From assembly GCA_004557565.1 (NCBI GenBank), contig SFGS01000040.1, positions 1-20,800 on the forward strand: a stretch of 20,800 nt of DNA. Direction: 5' to 3'. Position numbers and translations under genes: made by a program. A model generated the notes under the pieces. That model did not search any database and was not told where the DNA came from. It saw only the letters and a list, made by a program, of their open reading frames with translations. Positions 15,151-20,800 of the stretch are shown piece by piece. The number at the start of each line of letters is the position of its first letter. The stretch's first letter is position 1. Source of the DNA: Bacteroidales bacterium. GTDB taxonomy: Bacteria; Bacteroidota; Bacteroidia; Bacteroidales; Muribaculaceae.

Positions 15151-16775
15151 TGTTGCAGCGCAAACCATCGCTCGTGAATCGTGCGTTTTGGAACTTCCTG
15201 GGCGCATCGATTCTCACCACCGTGGCTGCTCAGCTGGCGGTGAGCACCGACGATGCCATCGTGAGCCATCTGATGGGTCCTCACGCCATGGCAGCCGTAA
15301 ACATGGCGATGCCTGTGCTCACCACCTTCCTCTCGCTCAATTCGCTGTTGGGCGTGGGGGCGAGTCTGCTTGCCGCCAAGGCTATCGGCAGCCGCGACAG
15401 CGAGGAGGCGAGCCGTGTGTTCACTGCGGCACTCTATTCGGTGCTGGCGGTGGGCGTGGTGGTGACGGTGGCGAGTTATGCGTGCTGTGAGCAGATTTCG
15501 CGCATCGTGTGCGCCGACGATGAAATTCGCCCCATGGTGCTGAGTTATCTGCGTGTCACGAGCCTCGGTGTCACGGTGCTGGTGCTGTCGGGCATGATGA
15601 ATATGATGGTGCAGAGCGACGGTCGCCCTCGGCTGGTGACTTGTGCCGTGATTGTGGGTGCCGTGACCAATGTGGTGCTCGACATCGTGTTTATCAAGAT
15701 GCTGGGACTTGGCATCGCTGGCTCGGCGTGGGCCACGGTCATCAACTACGGCGTAACGGTGTGCATCACCTCGTCGCACCTGCGCCGCAAGTCGTGCTCC
15801 TACCGCATTGTGCGGTTCACTAAACAGGTGTGGCACACGCTCGGAGCCAACCTCAAACAAGGACTTCCGCTGATGATTGCCAATGTGTTGCTCAGCGTGA
15901 TTGTGCTGCTCATCAATAAGATGGTTGACGGTGTGCTTGGATCCGACGGCGTGTATATGGTGGCTGTGTGCATACAGTTGCTGCTCATCACCTTCGTGGT
16001 GCTCAATGGTGTGCTCGATGCCACGTTCGCCATTGGCGGAATGCTGCTCGGCGAACACGACATCACGGGACTGAAAATGCTCAATCGCAAAGTGATGACA
16101 TTTTCATGCGCCGTGCTGGTGCCGTTTTCCGCCTTTGTGGCTTTTGCCCCCGGTGCGATGGCTACGCTATTCGGTGCCGACGACCCTGCTTTGCGTGCCG
16201 AACTGTGCCGAGTGCTTCGCATATTCAGCGCCATACTGTTGCCGTTTTCGCTCACCGTGTTGCTGCGCGGCATGTATCAAGTGCTGGGCTATTTGGTGCT
16301 GAGCGTGGGCGTGGCTGTAGGTCAGGTGGCGTCGATCGTGGTGGCGGTGTTTGTGTTCACGCAAGTGGCTGCCCCCGATATGCTCTGGTGGGGTTTTCCG
16401 CTCTCGGCTGGCGCTATGCTGCTGGTGCAGGTGGGCATCACTTGGCGAATGAGCCGCGGCAAAAGCATTTCGCCCCTCACGCTGATACCAGCCCCCGATG
16501 CAGCGCGCACCTATTCCGCCACAGTGCCGAGTGGACAAACTGCTGAGGCGATGGCAGAGATGCGCCAATTCCTGAAAAATGCGAAATGTCCCGATTCCAT
16601 CGCTGAAAAATCGCTACATTTCACCGAAAATTCACTCACCGATGCCGAAGCCGACATCTGCATCTACATTGAGGACGGCGGCACGGTGAGCATCGTGCTG
16701 AAAGACACCTCAAAGCCCACCCCTGCCACAAAACAGGCATTCGGCATCACCATCAAATCCACCCAAATCTCTTGA
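15150..16775 (+). CDS. MATE-family efflux transporter with a C-terminal ATPase-like extension
   Basis: The 541-residue protein has about twelve TM helices over residues 12-435 in two repeats, with the MATE signature in each half (STDDAIVSHLMGPHAMAAVNMAMP at 32-55; LPLMIANVLLSVIVLLINKMV near 239-259). Members export organic cations or drugs in exchange for Na+ or H+. The extra C-terminal stretch of about 90 residues (about 455-541) resembles a shortened RsbW-type HATPase: ENSLTDAEADICIYIED could be the N-box region, and KDTSKPTPAT stands where DxGKP-like G1 residues would be. Some MATE proteins of this group carry such a domain; here it looks degenerate. Coupled to the upstream Fur-family gene. 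Transported substrate unknown. Confidence 0.9.
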   Translation: MLQRKPSLVNRAFWNFLGASILTTVAAQLAVSTDDAIVSHLMGPHAMAAVNMAMPVLTTFLSLNSLLGVGASLLAAKAIGSRDSEEASRVFTAALYSVLAVGVVVTVASYACCEQISRIVCADDEIRPMVLSYLRVTSLGVTVLVLSGMMNMMVQSDGRPRLVTCAVIVGAVTNVVLDIVFIKMLGLGIAGSAWATVINYGVTVCITSSHLRRKSCSYRIVRFTKQVWHTLGANLKQGLPLMIANVLLSVIVLLINKMVDGVLGSDGVYMVAVCIQLLLITFVVLNGVLDATFAIGGMLLGEHDITGLKMLNRKVMTFSCAVLVPFSAFVAFAPGAMATLFGADDPALRAELCRVLRIFSAILLPFSLTVLLRGMYQVLGYLVLSVGVAVGQVASIVVAVFVFTQVAAPDMLWWGFPLSAGAMLLVQVGITWRMSRGKSISPLTLIPAPDAARTYSATVPSGQTAEAMAEMRQFLKNAKCPDSIAEKSLHFTENSLTDAEADICIYIEDGGTVSIVLKDTSKPTPATKQAFGITIKSTQIS

Positions 16776-16955
16776 AGAGTCAACAAGTCAACAAGTCAAC
16801 GAGTCCACGAGTTTTTTTGGGGGCTGACAAGTCGGACGAATCAGATGGGCGAACACCCTATCAAATTACCAAGAGGCGATGGTATCGTCTTAACTTCTTT
16901 AACTTCTTAACTTCTTAACTTCTATAAAAATCTTCTAACATCTAATTCCTCTAAT
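16776..16955 (+). repeat. Intergenic mosaic: GTCAAC array, then CTTAACTTCT array
   Basis: Bases 16778-16810 hold three GTCAAC units plus GTCCAC, starting 2 bases after the MATE stop in the coding sense. GACAAGTCGGACGAATCAGA follows. At 16871 the head GAGGCGATGG starts a CTTAACTTC block with four TTAACTTCT units, then TCTAA-type units (about 16930-16955). The same head and array recur at 19032. No coding region is supported. Confidence 0.75.
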
Positions 16956-16966
16956 CTGCGCTGCTT

Positions 16967-16998
16967 TTTGATAGTTTGCGAAATTATTGCTACCTTTG
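16967..16998 (+). promoter_or_regulatory. Promoter of the psd-pssA-DUF4834 operon
   Basis: TACCTTTG at 16991-16998 matches TAnnTTTG, with TTTG ending at 16970 exactly 20 bases upstream. Both boxes and the spacing fit the Bacteroidetes consensus. The predicted leader is about 15 nt. Confidence 0.75.
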
Positions 16999-17019
16999 TA
17001 AATTAATATAGAAAGCATC

Positions 17020-17703
17020 ATGAAAATGAAATATAAAATACACCGTGAGGGCTTGAACATTATCTTTGTTCTATTGTTCATCTTGTTGGCATTCAACGTG
17101 CCAGCATACTTGTTCATAGAGTATAAGCCTATACCCATTGTCTTCATGGTGATTTCCGCCATATTGTTCCTTTTGGTTATCAACTTCTTCCGCTCGCCTC
17201 GCCGCCATTATAAGGGTGAGGTGGAAAACACGGTGCTGTCGTCGGTCGATGGCACGGTGGTGGCACTTGAAGAGGTGTACGAGGACGAGTGCTTGCACTG
17301 CAACTGCATTCAGCTGTCGGTGTTTATGAGCGTGTTTAACGTGCATGCCAACTGGGTTCCAGTTAACGGCATCGTGAAATATGTGAAGCACCACAACGGT
17401 CGTTTCCTCGCCGCCTATCTGCCAAAGTCGAGCACCGAGAACGAGCGTTCGTCGGTGGTGATTTCCACCCCTGCGGGCCACGATATTCTCGTGCGTCAGA
17501 TTGCCGGTGCTGTGGCACGCCGCATCGTCACCTACGTTGAGCCAGAGGAGGAAGTGAGCATTGAGCAACACATGGGCTTCATTAAATTTGGCTCGCGTGT
17601 GGACATTTATTTACCTCTCGATAGCGAAATTCTCGTGAAATTAGGCGAAAAAACAACTGGTGGTATGACACCGATTGCACGCCTCAAACCTCGCAATAAC
17701 TGA
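17020..17703 (+). CDS. psd: Phosphatidylserine decarboxylase
   Basis: Converts phosphatidylserine to phosphatidylethanolamine at the inner membrane. The 227-residue proenzyme is of the short bacterial type. It has two N-terminal hydrophobic helices (about 13-33 and 38-56), the catalytic Asp in SSVDGTV (D77), the His in FNVHANWVP (H109), and the self-cleavage site in IKFGSRVDIYLP, between G191 and S192, where the Ser becomes the pyruvoyl group. The FGS form replaces the LGST of E. coli and is usual for this subgroup. Its stop overlaps the pssA start by one base (TGATG). First gene of the phospholipid operon, under the promoter at 16967-16998. Confidence 0.96.
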   Translation: MKMKYKIHREGLNIIFVLLFILLAFNVPAYLFIEYKPIPIVFMVISAILFLLVINFFRSPRRHYKGEVENTVLSSVDGTVVALEEVYEDECLHCNCIQLSVFMSVFNVHANWVPVNGIVKYVKHHNGRFLAAYLPKSSTENERSSVVISTPAGHDILVRQIAGAVARRIVTYVEPEEEVSIEQHMGFIKFGSRVDIYLPLDSEILVKLGEKTTGGMTPIARLKPRNN

Positions 17704-18413
17704 TGAACATTCTACAATCAACTCGTAATAACACCCCAAATGCGGTCACTTGCTGTAACTTGCTTTCGGGTGCGTTGGCTTGCGTGGCAGCCTTCCATGC
17801 GTTTGAACCATGGTGGTGGGGCTTGCAAGGCTATCAGGTGGCATTTGTGCTGATTGCGCTTGCCGCTGTTTTCGACTTTTTCGACGGTTTCACCGCACGT
17901 TTGCTCCACGCCGTGTCGCCATTAGGCAAGGAACTCGACTCGCTGAGCGATGCAGTGAGTTTCGGCCTGGCTCCAGGCATGGTGCTCTACAATATGCTGG
18001 TGCAATATGAGCCAGAAAGCGGCGTGGCATACATCGCCATGCTCATCCCGGTGTTTGGCGCATTGCGATTGGCGAAATTCAACGTTTCCACCGACCAGAG
18101 CACCACATTCACCGGACTTCCCATTCCTGCCAACGCCATTTTCTGGATTGGCTTCACCAACTTCTACGCCGAGCACCACGCCGATGTGCCAGTGCTGGTG
18201 GTAGCCGTTCTGGTGGTAGCGCTTTCGTTGCTGATGGTGTGCAACTTGCGCATGTTCTCGCTCAAACTCCACAGCCTCAGCGTGAGGGAAAACTACAAGC
18301 AATACCTGCTCGTGTTGGCGTTTGTGATTTGCGTGGGTTTCTGCGGCGTAACAGGCTTGGCATGGGCAATGCTTTTCTACATCGTGCTCTCTGCCGTCAC
18401 CAAGCAAGACTAA
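17703..18413 (+). CDS. pssA: CDP-diacylglycerol-serine O-phosphatidyltransferase
   Basis: Makes phosphatidylserine, the substrate of the preceding gene product, from CDP-diacylglycerol and serine. The 236-residue membrane protein carries the full CDP-alcohol phosphotransferase motif: D58, D61, G62, A65, R66, G75, D79 and D83 in FDFFDGFTARLL...GKELDSLSDAVSFG. It has about six to eight hydrophobic segments. FGALRLAKFNV and TGLPIPANA further support the PS synthase subgroup. One-base overlap with psd implies coupled translation and balanced production of the two consecutive enzymes. Confidence 0.96.
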   Translation: MNILQSTRNNTPNAVTCCNLLSGALACVAAFHAFEPWWWGLQGYQVAFVLIALAAVFDFFDGFTARLLHAVSPLGKELDSLSDAVSFGLAPGMVLYNMLVQYEPESGVAYIAMLIPVFGALRLAKFNVSTDQSTTFTGLPIPANAIFWIGFTNFYAEHHADVPVLVVAVLVVALSLLMVCNLRMFSLKLHSLSVRENYKQYLLVLAFVICVGFCGVTGLAWAMLFYIVLSAVTKQD

Positions 18414-18465
18414 TTGGCACGGATTTTGCTACGTTGCATAGCCTGTAACCAAATTGCTAAAGATT

Positions 18466-18816
18466 ATGATTGAGGCATTACTACTGATATTCGTTGGCTA
18501 TCTGTTGTATAAGGCGTTCATGTTCAAGCGCCGCATCGACGCTGTGCGCAAAGATTTCCGCCGCCAATTCGAGGAAGCCCAGCGCCATTTCGGCGGCGAG
18601 CAATACGAAGGTGAGCAAAACAGTGCCTCCCAACCACGCGAAAAACGCTACACCCAAACCGACGGCGAATACGTAGAATTCGAAGAACTCCCAGGCTCCA
18701 ACGACCCCGAATCCCCCACAGAACCAACCAACAACACCTCCAACACCAACCACACATCTTCTTACCCCCAAGAAGACCTCATCACCGACGCCGAATACGA
18801 AGAAATCCCCAACTAA
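18466..18816 (+). CDS. DUF4834-type small membrane protein, function unknown
   Basis: The 116-residue protein has one N-terminal TM helix (about 2-18) followed by a basic stretch (FKRRIDAVRKDFRRQF) and a polar, low-complexity C-terminal half rich in Asn, Thr, Glu and Pro. DGEYVEFEELP (about 66-76) and TDAEYEEI near the end are acidic GEYVxxEE-type motifs typical of the DUF4834 family, which often sits beside pssA in Bacteroidales. ATG 18466 places the TM helix at the very N terminus; TTG 18454 is the alternative. It follows pssA by 52 bases with no clear promoter, so it is likely in the same operon. No biochemical role is known to me. Confidence 0.8.
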   Translation: MIEALLLIFVGYLLYKAFMFKRRIDAVRKDFRRQFEEAQRHFGGEQYEGEQNSASQPREKRYTQTDGEYVEFEELPGSNDPESPTEPTNNTSNTNHTSSYPQEDLITDAEYEEIPN

Positions 18817-18830
18817 TCCACCTCCCCAAA

Positions 18831-18960
18831 ACAAGTCAACAGGTCAACGAGTTTGTGGGGGAGTCTGACGAGTCGGACTGGTCGGACAAGTCTGACTATG
18901 GTTGGCGAGACTGGCAAGAACACCGATTAAATCCATTTAAATCCTATTTACACCCGATTT
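18831..18960 (-). repeat. Inverted partner of the left-edge mosaic repeat
   Basis: Read on the minus strand, the order is the TAAATAGGATTTAAATGG block, GGTGTTCTTGCCAG, several GTC(A/C)GAC units, then GTTGAC units, the same order as 90-210 on the plus strand. On the plus strand its GTCAAC units lie about 15 bases after the DUF4834 stop codon in the coding sense. Confidence 0.75.
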
Positions 18961-19014
18961 GAAATAATTATAAAAAATCGGTGATAATGGATTTAAATGG
19001 ATTTAATCGGTGTT
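18919..19014. repeat. Long palindrome with perfect 26-bp arms
   Basis: Bases 18919-18944 (AACACCGATTAAATCC, then ATTTAAATCC) are the exact reverse complement of 18989-19014, separated by 44 A+T-rich bases that pair further in part (CACCCGATTT with AAAATCGGTG). The left window edge has only one arm. It lies between convergent genes and has no clean T-tract. Confidence 0.8.
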
Positions 19015-19028
19015 TTGATTCTGACACA

Positions 19029-19131
19029 TTACCAGAGGCGATGGTGCCGTCTTAACTTCTTTGACTTCTTAACTTCTTAACTTCTAAAAAATCTGACTTC
19101 TAACCTCTGATTTCTAACCTCTGATTTCTGA
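19029..19131 (+). repeat. CTTAACTTCT and CTCTGATTTCTAAC short-period array
   Basis: Head GAGGCGATGGTGCCG, then CTTAACTTC units (19051-19086), then TCTGACTTCTAACC and two copies of CTCTGATTTCT (19092-19131), running to the stop codon of the minus-strand gene. Same family as 16871-16955 (direct) and 8933-9042 (inverted). Confidence 0.75.
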
Positions 19132-19132
19132 A

Positions 19133-19771
19133 TTATGGTTTTTTGTAGATGATGGTGAGGCCGTCGCGGAGGGGGACTATCACTTTTTCTACGCGGGGGT
19201 CGGATGCAACCATGTCGTTGAAGCGGAGAATGCCTTCGGTTTGTGGGTCGTGTTTGGTGTTGGGGTCCGCCACTTTGCCGTCCCAAAGGGTGTTGTCGGC
19301 AATGATGAAACCACCTGGTGCCACGTGTGGCAGCACCATTTCGTAGTATTCGGGATATTGGCGCTTGTTGGCGTCGATAAACACCAAATCAAAACTCTCG
19401 CCCAACCGTGGCAAAATCTCGTTGGCATCGCCAATGTGCAGGTGAATACGGCTGCAGAAAGGCGACTTTGCGAAATGCTCACGGAGGAAATCCTCCAATT
19501 CGTCCTCTATCTCGATGGTGTGGAGCTGGGCATCGTCGTCGAGCAAACCTTCGGCAAGGCACTGCGCAGAATAGCCGGAGAATGTGCCTAACTCAAGTAT
19601 GCGACGAGGCTTAGCCATGCGCACGAGCATCTTCAGCAGGCGGCCTTGCAGATGCCCCGAACACATGCGCGAGTAGAGCAACTTGATGTGCGTGTCGCGG
19701 TCGAGCTGGTAAAGATGCTCAGGCTCGGTGTCGATATGTTGTAAAATGTAGTCTTCGAGTTGTTCCGTCAT
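19133..19771 (-). CDS. Class I SAM-dependent O-methyltransferase (catechol-OMT-like)
   Basis: The 212-residue product matches the COG4122 / Methyltransf_3 family. It has MLVRMAKPRRILELGTFSGYSA (48-69) with the SAM-binding loop, HTIEIEDE (84-91) with an acidic ribose-binding residue, GDANEILP (114-121), the metal-binding DLVFIDANKRQYPEYYE (128-144), and ADNTLWDGKV (158-167). Asp and Asn in these motifs would coordinate a divalent metal as in catechol O-methyltransferases. Physiological substrate unknown. Its ATG overlaps the aroQ stop by 3 bases (ATGA), so both form an operon. It converges on the phospholipid operon. Confidence 0.92.
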   Translation of the reverse strand: MTEQLEDYILQHIDTEPEHLYQLDRDTHIKLLYSRMCSGHLQGRLLKMLVRMAKPRRILELGTFSGYSAQCLAEGLLDDDAQLHTIEIEDELEDFLREHFAKSPFCSRIHLHIGDANEILPRLGESFDLVFIDANKRQYPEYYEMVLPHVAPGGFIIADNTLWDGKVADPNTKHDPQTEGILRFNDMVASDPRVEKVIVPLRDGLTIIYKKP

Positions 19772-20199
19772 TGTTCGTTTGCGTATTCAATCAACCAATC
19801 CACGGCAAGGCGATAACTGTCGAGCCCGAAGCCGGCAACCATAGTGGCGCAAGCGTCCTTAATCATCGACACGTGGCGGAACGTTTCGCGCGCCTGCACA
19901 TCGCTGATGTGCGTTTCCACCACAGGAGCGGTGATGGCACGAATGCAGTCGGCAATGGCGATGGAATAGTGGGTGTATGCGCCAGCGTTGAGCACGATGC
20001 CGTCGTAGCTGAAGCCGATGCGCTGGAGCTCGTCGATAATAGCCCCTTCGTGATTACTTTGAAAGAGGGAGAATTCCACATCGGGATATTCGCCCACGAG
20101 TTCGTTGAGGTACTCCACAAGCGAGCGGTTGCCGTAGATTTCAGGTTCGCGCACGCCAATCAAATTCAGGTTTGGCCCATTAATGATAGCTATTTTCAT
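19768..20199 (-). CDS. aroQ: Type II 3-dehydroquinate dehydratase
   Basis: Third step of the shikimate pathway: 3-dehydroquinate to 3-dehydroshikimate, in the cytoplasm. The 143-residue product has the standard length. Motifs: INGPNLNLIGVREPEIYG (6-23) with active-site R17 and Y22 in the mobile lid, FQSNHEG (46-52), LNAGAYTHYS (70-79) with substrate-binding Asn, and VETHISD (94-100) with H97. ATG 20199 gives the typical MKIAIINGPN start; the longer frame to 20256 would run past the -7 box. It is the first gene of a two-gene operon with the O-methyltransferase. Confidence 0.96.
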   Translation of the reverse strand: MKIAIINGPNLNLIGVREPEIYGNRSLVEYLNELVGEYPDVEFSLFQSNHEGAIIDELQRIGFSYDGIVLNAGAYTHYSIAIADCIRAITAPVVETHISDVQARETFRHVSMIKDACATMVAGFGLDSYRLAVDWLIEYANEQ

Positions 20200-20222
20200 A
20201 TCGCAGTCAATTTTATTACACA

Positions 20223-20230
20223 CAAAGATA
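20223..20230 (-). promoter_or_regulatory. -7 box of the aroQ operon
   Basis: On the minus strand this reads TATCTTTG, matching TAnnTTTG, about 24 bases upstream of the aroQ ATG. The -33 element is not obvious. Confidence 0.6.
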
Positions 20231-20324
20231 AACATTTCCCCCACAATTTCCTCCACCTCCCCACTTTTTTTTCACAAAGCCCCCACAACACGTTGGGTTC
20301 AGTGGATAAATACTGGAGGGACTG

Positions 20325-20510
20325 AAACAAAAACATAAAAAACAGCCTTTTGGCGATGCCAGTGCTTCGCACCTGTCGTTAGTGCTGTGGTGTGGCTGCT
20401 TTCAAGCTGGGGCTTGAATCAGCCACACCACAGCACCAACGCCGCCCTCTTTGAGGTCAGTGGCATCGCCAAAAGGATAAAAACCGCTCGCCTTCGGCGA
20501 AAAACCAAAC
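20325..20510 (+). repeat. Four-way-junction structured repeat, copy 2 (diverged)
   Basis: Same A-rich lead as copy 1, then a perfect 16-bp outer stem: 20346-20361 with 20461-20476. Arms: GTGC/GCAC (20362-20372); a long central hairpin with a perfect 17-bp stem (20382-20398 with 20420-20436), extended by CGTT/AACG and capped by TTCAAGC-TGGG-GCTTGAA (20401-20418); and CCTC/GAGG (20446-20456). Then ATAAAAACCGC and a CGCC-TTC-GGCG hairpin. Compared with copy 1 nearly every stem base differs yet pairing is kept. Confidence 0.82.
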
Positions 20511-20513
20511 CCG

Positions 20514-20604
20514 GTAGGGACGTGATATTTCACGTCCGCCCATAATTGTAATACCATATTGAATATCAATCATTTGACGCGGACGCGAAGTATCGCGTCC
20601 CTAC
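20514..20604 (-). repeat. REPIN, inverted copy
   Basis: Reverse complement of 3858-3948 with one difference, in a hairpin loop. Here it joins structured-repeat copies 2 and 3, which face each other. Confidence 0.78.
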
Positions 20605-20651
20605 CATGCAAAATCGGGATTCAGCTTTTTACCAAGAAAATATTTTATCAT

Positions 20652-20800
20652 CAGGGGTTTTTCGCCGTGAAACGGCGAGCGGTTTTTATCCTTGGGGCCA
20701 TGTGGATAGCCCTCGTGAGAGGGTGGCGGAGGGATTGTGTGGTTGGCGGCATGGAAACTCGTTTCCAATGACGCAAAGCGCACAGTCGCACCGCCAAATG
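20652..20800 (-). repeat. Four-way-junction structured repeat, copy 3 (cut by window end)
   Basis: On the minus strand it is nearly identical to 3651-3798 of copy 1, including the TGGAAAC/GTTTCCA hairpin, the CCCTC/GAGGG hairpin and the trailing CGCCG/CGGCG hairpin. The 5' arm of the outer stem lies beyond 20800. Together with the REPIN it forms a near-identical inverted counterpart of 3651-3948. No gene is supported in 20231-20800. Confidence 0.8.

Noticed and set aside
20200..20256. Longer N terminus for AroQ
   Set aside because: It crosses the -7 box at 20223-20230, and the family starts at MKIAIINGPN.

Overview
The window looks like a chromosomal segment from a Bacteroidales bacterium (Bacteroides/Prevotella/Muribaculaceae-like). 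Evidence: several genes are preceded by the Bacteroidetes -7 box TAnnTTTG rather than an E. coli-type -10, Shine-Dalgarno sequences are weak, and gene neighbourhoods are Bacteroidales-like (psd-pssA-DUF4834; aroQ-O-methyltransferase). No rRNA, tRNA, CRISPR array or transposase gene was seen.

Layout: (1) 213-1913, minus: polytopic membrane protein, divergent from metK. (2) 2153-3442, plus: metK, with a SAM-II-like riboswitch in its leader and a strong terminator behind it. (3) 3443-4166: gene-free, with a structured repeat, a REPIN and a long palindrome. (4) 4167-6698, plus: class A penicillin-binding protein, convergent with (5) 6835-8854, minus: rsmA followed by a carboxy(nor)spermidine dehydrogenase. 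(6) 9178-11978, plus: a two-gene restriction-modification cassette (C5-cytosine methyltransferase plus Sau3AI/MutH-type endonuclease), more A+T-rich than its surroundings. (7) 12172-16775, plus: flippase-like membrane protein, single-pass protein, short-chain dehydrogenase, Fur-family regulator and MATE transporter. (8) 17020-18816, plus: psd-pssA-DUF4834, the phosphatidylethanolamine pathway. (9) 19133-20199, minus: aroQ and an O-methyltransferase. (10) 20200-20800: gene-free, two more copies of the structured repeat around an inverted copy of the REPIN.

The core genes are housekeeping: SAM synthesis, peptidoglycan, rRNA methylation, polyamines, shikimate pathway and phospholipids. The unusual content lies between genes. 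Intergenic DNA is a mosaic of short-period repeats (GTCAAC, GTCAGAC, GTTAAGAA and CGAAATCT types), large palindromes, REPINs and a repeat that folds as a four-way junction with covarying stems. The GTCAAC repeat reads in the coding sense just after the stop codon wherever it adjoins a chromosomal gene's 3' end. GATC occurs only 8 times by hand count, against about 81 expected, which fits long exposure to a GATC-specific restriction system like the one encoded here.
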